Below, piece after piece: positions 8,237 to 14,420 of a stretch of 30,786 nucleotides of DNA (its first letter is position 1; each line of letters starts with the position of its first letter). The DNA is from an uncultured Fretibacterium sp. (GTDB taxonomy: Bacteria > Synergistota > Synergistia > Synergistales > Aminobacteriaceae). The translations under genes and the position numbers were made by a program. The notes beneath the pieces were generated by a model, which searched no databases, was not told where the DNA came from, and saw only the letters and a program-made list of their open reading frames with translations. The stretch covers positions 1-30,786 of the forward strand of contig CALGHA010000008.1 of the NCBI GenBank assembly GCA_937915835.1, read 5' to 3'.

Positions 8237-8270
8237 CTCCTCCGATTAACGGGGGAGCTTACTTTTTTAC
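8237..8270 (+). terminator. Intrinsic terminator after acetolactate decarboxylase
   Basis: CTCCTCCG (8237-8244) pairs with CGGGGGAG (8250-8257), with one G-U pair and a 5-nt loop, followed by CTTACTTTTTTAC. The T tract touches the stop codon of the convergent gene ending at 8267. Confidence 0.85.
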
Positions 8271-9706
8271 TTCAAGATGAATTTTTCCCCTGTCATTAAT
8301 GCCCTTTTATAGTCGCTAAGATTTGCATGCTGTAAAGTCATTCCACTTGTTTCGGCAAAATTCTTTATCGTTAATACGGTTTCTTCATAGCCTTCACCTG
8401 TTTTAGCGTCAAAAGTAAATCCCCTTAAAAACGCCCGGAACTTTTCGCGCTGTCTTTGCTCACATGATAATAAAAACTCGTTCATGTTTTTGCGGTAATC
8501 TTCCATGAGCTTGACAGATTGTTTCAGCAATTCGGCGGCTCTGTTATGCTGTTCAGCGTTTAGCTTGGCATTGTTGATAATTTCTCGAGCTGACATAACA
8601 ACTTGACTTGCGACCATGTAAACGACAACAGGAAGACAGGGATTTACGGACTTTAATGCGATGTCAAATCCCTTCATGGCGAAAATTGCAGTCGTCGATT
8701 TTATCGTTGTATCAGTCAATTCGTCCTGAAGCTGTGATGCGTTTATCTCACATTTGACGTAAGAATACACAGCCGCGCCACCGTCAATTAATCCTCCGGC
8801 TAATGCTGTTGATGCTGTTGAGTCCGAGATGACAGGAATATTATTAGCGCTTCCGGCAATTCGTATTCCCGCGCTTAATGCCCCGACACTTCCGCCCCTC
8901 ACTCCGCTTTTAGCCGCGTCAATGCCAATATCTTTAATAGCCTCGTCTAATTCCTTCTCATTGTTGAAAGCGGCGCAAATATTCTGAACTCCCGAGACAA
9001 TTCCGCCGACAGCCGCACCGTAAGCAGCTCCGTATCCTGTTGTCGTGCTTAATTCTTGTCCGTACTGCCTGTATTTGATTTTCCTAGCGTATTTTTTGAC
9101 GGCTTCTTGTGAGATTTTCCCGTCATCTCCGCAGAATGAATATATTTCTTGTGAACTCGTTCCGCCGGAGCTAATTCCTGTTAATGGGTCAGTGAGACCG
9201 TCGTAAAGATTTCTTACAGCGTCATCATAAACAGCTCGTGAGATTTCGCCGTTGCTGAACATTTTTTCGAGCTCTTCACGAATTAACGGGACTTTATCAG
9301 ACGGAGCAATTCTCTGCATTCCTGAATATTTGGGATTTGTGAAGTTGACGGCAGATTTATGAGGAGAATTATTGAATTTCGCCTGGCCTCTTCCGGTTAT
9401 TCTGCCATTCTGAGAAAATCTGAAGTCATCAGGAGCATGGGGTTCGTCAATATCGGTCAACGGTGTTTTGTCGAAAATTGATCCTGTCTCGTTGGCAAGA
9501 TTAGTTTGCAATTTCGCGGCTTCAATATACTCAAAGAGATTGCCTTTTGCTTGTTCAAAATCGACATTCTTTAAGCGTTCGGCCTTGTCTAGCAATAATC
9601 CCGTGCTTCTGATTGCCTCGTCTGTTCCTGTCTGGACGTTATGAGCTTTGAAACTCGCTAAGAAATCTCCGAGCCTCTCGAAAATTCCGCGCTTCTTCTT
9701 TGTCAT
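8267..9706 (-). CDS. Unknown glycine-rich protein with hydrophobic glycine-zipper segments (second gene of cassette)
   Basis: A 479-residue protein of no family I recognise. The N-terminus (GIFERLGDFLASF, about 7-19) is an amphipathic helix resembling the first residues of small proteins encoded at 13397-14004. Residues about 85-220 look soluble and polar. Three short glycine/alanine-rich hydrophobic stretches follow: about 224-247 (GYGAAYGAAVGGIV), 270-285 and 300-320. A further hydrophobic stretch is at 356-372, then a charged helical tail (375-425). The pattern suggests a soluble protein that can insert into or associate with membranes; a toxin-like or pore-forming role is only a guess. 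Its ribosome-binding site AGAGG is inside the end of the upstream gene, 6 bases away, so translation is coupled. There is no signal peptide. Confidence 0.75.
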   Translation of the reverse strand: MTKKKRGIFERLGDFLASFKAHNVQTGTDEAIRSTGLLLDKAERLKNVDFEQAKGNLFEYIEAAKLQTNLANETGSIFDKTPLTDIDEPHAPDDFRFSQNGRITGRGQAKFNNSPHKSAVNFTNPKYSGMQRIAPSDKVPLIREELEKMFSNGEISRAVYDDAVRNLYDGLTDPLTGISSGGTSSQEIYSFCGDDGKISQEAVKKYARKIKYRQYGQELSTTTGYGAAYGAAVGGIVSGVQNICAAFNNEKELDEAIKDIGIDAAKSGVRGGSVGALSAGIRIAGSANNIPVISDSTASTALAGGLIDGGAAVYSYVKCEINASQLQDELTDTTIKSTTAIFAMKGFDIALKSVNPCLPVVVYMVASQVVMSAREIINNAKLNAEQHNRAAELLKQSVKLMEDYRKNMNEFLLSCEQRQREKFRAFLRGFTFDAKTGEGYEETVLTIKNFAETSGMTLQHANLSDYKRALMTGEKFILK

Positions 9707-9712
9707 TGTTCG

Positions 9713-10969
9713 TTACCTCTTTGTGAGACAGAGAATAACACATGCTATAAGACCGAGTCCGAACGCAGTAGAATAATCTCCATGATATAAAGAATAAATA
9801 CAACCGACAGTAAACCAAAAGATAAATACAGAGCTGAAAGTACTTCTGCCTTTTTCTTCGTTCACTTCCTTGCCGGCAGTGCTTGCTGTTTTTGGTCTAG
9901 CTGCCCCTGTAAGCGCGTAAAACTTATCTATTGTTGCATTGCTAATCTCATTCCCCGAAACGTAAGCATTATTAAACTCGTTCGTAATTTCCCTTGATGC
10001 TTCGAGGACATTTGCGGCTTTCGGCTCAATCTCGATTTCCTTCTTGAATATGCCTTTTTCCTTCAGCAACGGAGTTTTAAGAATGTTGAAGAGTATTTGC
10101 GTCATCAGCCATGTGATATATAAAGTTTTGTCTTCCTGCTTCGTTAAGTCATTCGCTGAAGCGTTCGGTATTCTCTTGAGCCTATCAACAATTTTTCCCA
10201 TTTCATTGAGAAGCCCGTCATAAATTCCCCTGAAATTTCCCAAGAAATTAATATAATCGTCCGCAATAGTCTCAACATGATAGTAAAAGTCCCGGACCGT
10301 ATTCATCTTCTCAGCCGCTAATTTCGCCTCTTGATAAATCTTCTTCGCTTCGGCTAAACGTTCCTGAGCTTTAGCGTTAAAGATTGAGTCAGCCACTAAC
10401 AGGACAGGAGCAAGAACAATTCCCCCGAGTACGAGAGTTCCTCCGGCAATTCCCGCACATCCTGCCGCTAATGAACCTCCGCCGAACCACGCAAGAGTTG
10501 CACTTTTCGCCGCAGCCCCTGACAATGCCGCAATCGCCGTCCCAGTCAAAGCAGTCCCGAGTGTCGCAACTGCACCATACGCAGCAACTCCGGCCAATGC
10601 TCCAGCACTTAACGAAGCTACACCGCCTTGAAGTATTTCTGTAGCGTTAGTTGAAACTTTTTGCAGCTCTTTCACGTTAAAGTCAATTTTAACAGGAGCT
10701 TTCATTAATCCCTGTCCCGTAATTTTCAAGTCAATTTGAGTGTCAGTAAAAAACTTGTGAAGCTCAACGAATTTCCCTATACATTCCGAAGAAATTTTCA
10801 GCTTAACTTCTCCGAGATTTTCAAGACTTCGTGTCGCGCGCTCGTGTGCCCGTTCCATTTTACGTTTAGCGTTGTCAATTTTATCTTGAGCATTCGCCAG
10901 CGTCTGTTTAGCCTCTTTGTTAGTCTTGTAAGTGTCAATAATCGGAATATGCAAGTTCAAATCCTCCAT
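9713..10969 (-). CDS. Unknown coiled-coil and glycine-zipper membrane protein (first gene of cassette)
   Basis: A 418-residue protein, unrecognised. Residues 15-55 are a heptad-like charged helix. Residues 112-195 are an unbroken alanine/glycine-rich hydrophobic block with repeated small-x3-small spacing (GALAGVAAYG, GGGSLAAG, GIAGGTLVLGG). Residues 198-265 return to a charged helical region, and two C-terminal transmembrane helices lie at about 379-396 and 401-416. This resembles helical pore-forming or membrane-remodelling proteins in general plan, but no family signature is visible. The ATG at 10969 has no upstream Shine-Dalgarno; GGAGG overlaps the start, so a TTG at codon 6 is an alternative. 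The promoter is the poly-C element just upstream, giving a leader of only about 17 nt. Expected to be transcribed with the gene at 8267-9706. Confidence 0.75.
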   Translation of the reverse strand: MEDLNLHIPIIDTYKTNKEAKQTLANAQDKIDNAKRKMERAHERATRSLENLGEVKLKISSECIGKFVELHKFFTDTQIDLKITGQGLMKAPVKIDFNVKELQKVSTNATEILQGGVASLSAGALAGVAAYGAVATLGTALTGTAIAALSGAAAKSATLAWFGGGSLAAGCAGIAGGTLVLGGIVLAPVLLVADSIFNAKAQERLAEAKKIYQEAKLAAEKMNTVRDFYYHVETIADDYINFLGNFRGIYDGLLNEMGKIVDRLKRIPNASANDLTKQEDKTLYITWLMTQILFNILKTPLLKEKGIFKKEIEIEPKAANVLEASREITNEFNNAYVSGNEISNATIDKFYALTGAARPKTASTAGKEVNEEKGRSTFSSVFIFWFTVGCIYSLYHGDYSTAFGLGLIACVILCLTKR

Positions 10970-10993
10970 TTTTACTGTGAATAAGTAATTTGC

Positions 10994-11025
10994 ATAATAT
11001 CATTATTGGGGGGGGGGTATGTCAA
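10994..11025 (-). promoter_or_regulatory. Poly-C-spaced promoter of the glycine-zipper cassette
   Basis: On the minus strand TTGACA (11025-11020) is a perfect -35 and TATTAT (10999-10994) a near-perfect -10. They are separated by TA, ten C and AATAATGA, 20 nt in all. The optimum is 17, so the present length should be weak and slippage of the C run would tune it. The same layout recurs at 12960-12991. Confidence 0.7.
11008..11017. repeat. Homopolymeric tract (C10 on the minus strand)
   Basis: Ten consecutive G on the plus strand, placed inside the spacer of the minus-strand promoter. It matches the C10 at 12967-12976 in length and position relative to the -35 box. Confidence 0.95.
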
Positions 11026-11046
11026 TGAGTAATAATGCCTTAATAC

Positions 11047-11074
11047 TTGACTTTAAGGATTAACCGTGTAAAAT
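11047..11074 (+). promoter_or_regulatory. Promoter of the O-acetylhomoserine sulfhydrylase operon
   Basis: TTGACT (11047-11052) and TAAAAT (11069-11074) are 16 nt apart on the plus strand. This leaves a leader of about 130 nt before the likely start at 11211. It does not overlap the divergent poly-C promoter. Confidence 0.6.
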
Positions 11075-11210
11075 CTTCACAATTTATTTTTCATACTTTG
11101 AAGGTGTGCTAATGAGCTTAACAAAATTTTTAGCGAGAATATTTTTGCGTGCTCAAGACAACAACGATAAAATTAATTCACTCCAGACGAAACGAAAGGA
11201 TATAAGTATC

Positions 11211-12500
11211 ATGGCTAACAACAAATACAAGTTCGAGACTTTACAGCTTCATGTTGGACAAGAGAACGCTGACCCAACAACTGACGCACGGGCAGTACCA
11301 ATTTACGCGACAACTTCATACGTATTCCAGGATTCAGCGACTGCGGCAGGAAGATTTGCTTTGACAACACCAGGAAATATTTATACACGCTTGATGAACC
11401 CGACTAATGACGTTTTCGAGAAGAGAATTGCGGCACTCGAGAGCGGAGCTGCGGCTTTGTCTGCGGCATCAGGTTCGGCGGCAATAACTTACGCTGTACA
11501 GAATATCGCACCTGCTGGTTCTCATATTGTCTCATCAACAAATCTTTATGGCGGAACGTTTAATCTTTTCGCTAACACTTTACCCGAACAAGGAGTTACG
11601 GCAAGTTTCGTTGATCCGTCGGAGCCGGCCAATTTTGAGAAAGCCATTAAGCCCAACACGAAATTATTATATGCTGAAACGCTCGGCAATCCCAATTCTG
11701 ACGTAATCGACATCGAGGCAATCGCTAAAATTGCTCACAAGCATGGCATCCCGTTAATCGTCGACAATACTTTTGCAACACCGTATTTACTCAGACCGAT
11801 TGAATATGGAGCTGATATCGTCGTTCATTCAGCTACAAAATTTATTGGCGGTCATGGTTCAGTAATGGGCGGAGTTGTTGTTGACGGCGGCAATTTTGAC
11901 TGGGCACAAAACGATAAATTTCCCGGACTTTCAAAGCCTAATCCGTCGTATCACGGTGTAATCTTCACTCAAGCTGTCGGAAATCTCGCGTATATCATCA
12001 AGCTCCGCACAACTTTAATGAGAGATCAAGGAGCATGCTTATCACCGTTCAATTCGTTCTTGCTAATTCAGGGCCTTGAAACTTTATCACTCAGGGTTGA
12101 ACGTCATGTTGAGAACGCATTAAAAGTTGTCGAGTTCCTGAAAAATCACCCGAAAGTTGAACGCGTAAATCATCCGTCACTTGAAACCGGCAAGCAAAAA
12201 GAGTTATACGATAAATATTACCCGAATGGTGCGGCTTCAATTTTCACGTTTGACATTAAGGGAACAGCTGAGACCGCGAAGAAATTCACAGAGAGCCTTG
12301 AATTATTCTCATTGCTTGCGAACGTTGCCGACGTAAAATCTCTCGTAATTCATCCGGCTTCAACAACTCACAGCCAGCTTGACGAGAAGGAATTATTAGC
12401 CGGTGGAATTCGTCCGACGACAATTAGGCTTTCAATCGGGACAGAACATATTGATGATATTATCGCGGACTTGGCTCATGGCTTCGAGGCTGTGAAGTAA
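11211..12500 (+). CDS. O-acetylhomoserine sulfhydrylase (PLP-dependent Cys/Met metabolism enzyme)
   Basis: A 429-residue enzyme that makes homocysteine (or methionine with methanethiol) from O-acetylhomoserine and sulfide. It begins YKFETLQLHVGQ, which is diagnostic of the MetY/Met17 branch. The PLP site shows the phosphate-binding SGSAA near 87-91, the DNTFATP segment at 185-191 and the Schiff-base lysine K210 in HSATKFIGGHG. Length is normal for the branch. I chose the ATG at 11211; the frame stays open upstream to about 11106, and an ATG at 11112 has AAGG 7 nt before it, which would add 33 residues unlike any family member. The next gene starts on the base after the stop, so the pair is tightly coupled with an Rrf2 regulator. 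Confidence 0.93.
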   Translation: MANNKYKFETLQLHVGQENADPTTDARAVPIYATTSYVFQDSATAAGRFALTTPGNIYTRLMNPTNDVFEKRIAALESGAAALSAASGSAAITYAVQNIAPAGSHIVSSTNLYGGTFNLFANTLPEQGVTASFVDPSEPANFEKAIKPNTKLLYAETLGNPNSDVIDIEAIAKIAHKHGIPLIVDNTFATPYLLRPIEYGADIVVHSATKFIGGHGSVMGGVVVDGGNFDWAQNDKFPGLSKPNPSYHGVIFTQAVGNLAYIIKLRTTLMRDQGACLSPFNSFLLIQGLETLSLRVERHVENALKVVEFLKNHPKVERVNHPSLETGKQKELYDKYYPNGAASIFTFDIKGTAETAKKFTESLELFSLLANVADVKSLVIHPASTTHSQLDEKELLAGGIRPTTIRLSIGTEHIDDIIADLAHGFEAVK

Positions 12501-12905
12501 ATGCTAATCTCAACACGAGGAAGATACGCTTTAAGATTTCTTGTTGACTTGGCAGAAAATCAAGCAGACGAAGGATTTATCACAACTCAGGAGCTCGCCG
12601 AACGTCAGCAGGTCTCTCATAAATATGCTGAACGTTTAATGGCTGTGTTGTCGCGAAAAAAATTTGTCCATACTCAGCACGGTAAAGGTGGAGGCTACAG
12701 ACTTGACCGTAAGCCAGAAGATTATAGAGTGAGTGAAATTCTTGAAGCAATGAGTGAAGAACTTGTTCCGGTTGAGTGTCTGAAGTGTGAAACTAACAGA
12801 TGTCCCAGAGCTGAAAATTGCAGAACTCTTCCGATGTGGGAAAAACTCGGCGGGATTATTCAGAACTTCTTTGACGGAATAACTCTTGCGGACTTGATGA
12901 AATAG
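12501..12905 (+). CDS. Rrf2-family transcriptional regulator with four-cysteine cluster
   Basis: A 134-residue winged-helix protein. The N-terminus MLISTRGRYALRFLVDLA and the recognition segment TTQELAERQQVSHKYAERLM are typical of Rrf2/CymR/IscR. HGKGGGYRLDR forms the wing. Cysteines at 93, 96, 101 and 107 (C-x2-C-x4-C-x5-C) sit where IscR holds its iron-sulfur cluster, so a redox- or cluster-sensing form is likely. It starts directly after the sulfhydrylase stop. CymR-type members govern cysteine and sulfur-assimilation genes, so control of its own operon and other sulfur genes is a fair inference. The gene is followed by a clear terminator. Confidence 0.9.
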   Translation: MLISTRGRYALRFLVDLAENQADEGFITTQELAERQQVSHKYAERLMAVLSRKKFVHTQHGKGGGYRLDRKPEDYRVSEILEAMSEELVPVECLKCETNRCPRAENCRTLPMWEKLGGIIQNFFDGITLADLMK

Positions 12906-12920
12906 AGTAAAATAATTACG

Positions 12921-12957
12921 CTCCTTCGTGAGAAATTTGCGGAGGAGTATTTTTTAT
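12921..12957 (+). terminator. Intrinsic terminator after the Rrf2 gene
   Basis: CTCCTTCG (12921-12928) pairs with CGGAGGAG (12940-12947), with one G-U pair and an 11-nt loop, followed by TATTTTTTAT. It ends 2 bases before the -35 box of the next promoter, isolating the microprotein operon from upstream transcription. Confidence 0.88.
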
Positions 12958-12959
12958 GC

Positions 12960-12991
12960 TTGACATCCCCCCCCCCATTACGTGTTATTAT
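12960..12991 (+). promoter_or_regulatory. Poly-C-spaced promoter of the microprotein operon
   Basis: TTGACA (12960-12965) and TATTAT (12986-12991) are 20 nt apart: T, ten C, then ATTACGTGT. A terminator lies directly upstream, and a small operon with good ribosome-binding sites directly downstream. The elements, C count and total spacer match the divergent promoter at 10994-11025. Confidence 0.72.
12967..12976. repeat. Homopolymeric C10 tract in promoter spacer
   Basis: Ten consecutive C between the -35 and -10 boxes; loss of two to four would bring the spacer to 16-18 nt. Confidence 0.95.
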
Positions 12992-13026
12992 GTACCCATC
13001 ACAAAATTTTCAACATGAGGCAATAA

Positions 13027-13161
13027 ATGGATATAGGCGGCTTAATATTAATGTACCTGTTTTTTGTCTTTCTTGTCAAGACACAGTTAGGCTTTTCGTG
13101 GGGCCAATCGTTAATAGGCGTTTTAGTTGCGTTTATTGCAATCGGCTTAGGCTTATGGTAA
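13027..13161 (+). CDS. Small membrane protein (44 aa), unknown
   Basis: Opens with MDIGGLILMYLFFVF and closes with a second hydrophobic stretch (LIGVLVAFIAIGLGLW), separated by the short polar turn KTQLGFSWGQS. This predicts a two-helix hairpin that fills nearly the whole protein. GAGG lies 6 nt before the ATG, and the start is about 30 nt after the expected transcription start of the poly-C promoter, so it is the first gene of the operon. It is too short for confident family assignment; small holin- or regulator-like membrane peptides have this shape, but nothing specific is seen. Confidence 0.65.
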   Translation: MDIGGLILMYLFFVFLVKTQLGFSWGQSLIGVLVAFIAIGLGLW

Positions 13162-13192
13162 CGGAGAAATTATTACGAAGGAGGAATTTATT

Positions 13193-13384
13193 ATGGCATT
13201 CTACAAAAATCCTGAAGAAATGTTCAGCGCAAGAGCAGAGAAATATCGAAGTTCCGAAAATTCTCACTGGGCAGAAGCGAAAAATGGCGGAGACGGAGCG
13301 AATTATCATTATGCCCGCGAAGATTACGATGAAGCGGAACGTAACGAAACACAAGCCCGAAATTCACGCGGTAAAAGCTGGTAA
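13193..13384 (+). CDS. Small hydrophilic protein (63 aa), unknown
   Basis: A charged protein rich in E, R, N and A, starting MAFYKNPEEMF. It has a middle segment GDGANYHYAREDYDEAERNE that would form a charged helix, and a basic SRGKSW end. There is no membrane segment or signal peptide. A strong AAGGAGG precedes the ATG by about 8 nt, which is good evidence that it is translated. It is the second gene of the microprotein operon, 31 bases after the membrane peptide gene and 12 bases before the next. I do not recognise the family. Confidence 0.7.
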   Translation: MAFYKNPEEMFSARAEKYRSSENSHWAEAKNGGDGANYHYAREDYDEAERNETQARNSRGKSW

Positions 13385-13396
13385 GGAGACTTAATC

Positions 13397-13531
13397 ATGG
13401 GAATTTTAGGCGAGATTGCTAAAGGCGTCGCTGAAGAGCTTATGCCTAACACCGCAAAAATAGTTCAGGAAGTCTCAAAACAGGTTAATTCAGGCAAGAA
13501 AGACAATAAAGAAGACGAAAGGAGAAAATAA
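13397..13531 (+). CDS. Small amphipathic protein (44 aa) with MG-hydrophobic N-terminus
   Basis: Begins MGILGEIAKGVAEEL, an amphipathic helix, and continues with a second helix (TAKIVQEVSKQVN) before a highly charged lysine/glutamate tail. Its start overlaps in style with the next two proteins: MG, two hydrophobics, an acidic residue, a hydrophobic and a small residue. AAGGAG lies about 9 nt upstream. The ribosome-binding site of the following gene (AAAGGAG) is inside its last codons, so the two are coupled with 2 bases between them. No known family is recognised; the N-terminus only superficially recalls phenol-soluble modulins. Confidence 0.65.
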   Translation: MGILGEIAKGVAEELMPNTAKIVQEVSKQVNSGKKDNKEDERRK

Positions 13532-13533
13532 TT

Positions 13534-13704
13534 ATGGGATTTTGGAGTGAACTCGGCAAGGCAGCAGCTTCCGGCATACTCAGCGAGATGGAGAGTACTG
13601 CGAAGAAAGCATCAAGGATGACGAATGACCCGGAGAAAGCAGCTAATCATCTTAAGACGGCTGAATCTGCGAGAAAACTTCGTGAAGCGTATTTTGACGA
13701 TTAA
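13534..13704 (+). CDS. Small amphipathic protein (56 aa) with MG-hydrophobic N-terminus
   Basis: Starts MGFWSELGKAAASGIL and continues as a helical, charged protein (EKAANHLKTAESARKLREAYF) with an acidic end. The N-terminal pattern matches those of the 44-residue and 94-residue neighbours. A strong GGAG 8 nt before the ATG supports translation. It sits 2 bases after the previous stop and 15 bases before the next start. Function is unknown; the shared N-terminus suggests common targeting or assembly. Confidence 0.68.
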   Translation: MGFWSELGKAAASGILSEMESTAKKASRMTNDPEKAANHLKTAESARKLREAYFDD

Positions 13705-13719
13705 GGAGAAAAAATTATC

Positions 13720-14004
13720 ATGGGATTTCTTGACGACATCGGAAATTTTATGAAGTCTCAGGAGGAAAGCATTTTACGGAATAAATACCGTGTTCGGACA
13801 CCTTCTGATGCTGTTTATGCGGCTGATAGAATTATTTACGGCCGTGAAAGCGAAGGTATAAAAGTCTCAAATCTTCGTCCGCTTATTGCTTGGCTGAACA
13901 GGCTTGCAGGTCAGGGCGAGGATGAAGCAGAAGAGGCGCTCAGGGATATTCAAAGAGTTCATCGTAATTTTCTCAATGAGCATGATATCGATGTAGAACT
14001 GTAA
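13720..14004 (+). CDS. Unknown 94-aa protein with MG-hydrophobic N-terminus
   Basis: Starts MGFLDDIGNFMKSQEE, the third protein in a row with this N-terminal helix. The rest looks like a compact helical domain: a KYRVRTPSDAVYAADRIIYG segment, a LRPLIAWLNRLAGQGED segment, and the end RNFLNEHDIDVEL. The ribosome-binding site AAGGAG is 10 nt upstream. It is the last gene of the poly-C-promoter operon. Its 3' end overlaps the end of the convergent lspA-like frame by 46 bases. No family is recognised. The domain has enough structure to be the best bait for a homology search of this operon. Confidence 0.78.
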   Translation: MGFLDDIGNFMKSQEESILRNKYRVRTPSDAVYAADRIIYGRESEGIKVSNLRPLIAWLNRLAGQGEDEAEEALRDIQRVHRNFLNEHDIDVEL

Positions 14005-14420
14005 AAAAAAATATTGCTCCTCTGTGTAAATCGGGGGAGTAATTGTTTCATGTTCGGCCAGACCGCAATCAACGCTCCTAAGGAAATTTCAACGTCAGCA
14101 AGATTGCAATTATAATCAATAAATATCATCGGTATCCAGTCAATTACATAGCCTAAAAATATTCGCTCAAGCAAATTTGACAAAGCTCCGCCCGTCATAA
14201 TAGCCAGTCCAAGACGCGTAAACTTATTCATATTCAGGAAAATACACGCAAAAATTATTATCACGCAAGCAATGCCGGAAAAAATTAAAGCAAGTCCCGG
14301 ATTGCCGCGTAAAATATCAAGAGCAACTCCGGGATTATAGCTCAACGTGATAAAATCTCTGAATAAATAACGCGAAACATGCTCAATCAGAATGCAAGCA
14401 AGAATTATTATTACAGGCAA
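13959..14420 (-). CDS. lspA: Divergent lipoprotein signal peptidase (LspA-like)
   Basis: A 153-residue inner-membrane protein with about four hydrophobic segments in the first 122 residues. LspA features are visible: YNPGVALDIL at 28-37, GGALSNLLERIFLGYVIDW at 77-95, and NLADVEISLGA at 106-116. The catalytic aspartates correspond to D94 and D109. The usual Asp after NLI is Glu85, and the N-terminal D-x-x-(T/S)-K is replaced by EHVSR. It starts at TTG within the last codons of the HAD gene (10-nt overlap). The last 30 residues lie beyond the fourth helix, run through a terminator-like hairpin and T9 tract, and overlap the convergent gene; they look like readthrough rather than native sequence. 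An old frameshift near the T9 run is possible. Confidence 0.7.
   Translation of the reverse strand: MPVIIILACILIEHVSRYLFRDFITLSYNPGVALDILRGNPGLALIFSGIACVIIIFACIFLNMNKFTRLGLAIMTGGALSNLLERIFLGYVIDWIPMIFIDYNCNLADVEISLGALIAVWPNMKQLLPRFTQRSNIFFYSSTSISCSLRKLR
14017..14039. terminator. Stem-loop at the end of the microprotein operon
   Basis: CTCCTC (14017-14022) pairs with GGGGAG (14034-14039), with one G-U pair. On the plus side TAATTGTTT follows; on the minus side a T9 tract (A9 at 14003-14011) follows after 5 nt, making it stronger in the minus direction. There it falls inside the lspA-like reading frame. Confidence 0.6.

Noticed and set aside
11008..11017. G10 run as a G-quadruplex
   Set aside because: A quadruplex needs four G runs; only one is present. 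Placement between -35 and -10 explains it better.
11075..11210. SAM or T-box riboswitch before the sulfhydrylase
   Set aside because: No stacked GC-rich helices or terminator-antiterminator pair were visible in this AT-rich leader.
12960..13394. A 144-codon frame covering the poly-C promoter and the first small genes
   Set aside because: It runs through the C10 promoter, has no ribosome-binding site, and its composition (many R and K) is that of a shifted frame. The small genes within it have good ribosome-binding sites.
8237..14039. Similar CTCC/GGAG hairpins at 8237, 12921 and 14017 as cassette boundary elements
   Set aside because: Similarity is limited to the arms, orientations relative to the cassettes are inconsistent, and all are adequately explained as terminators.
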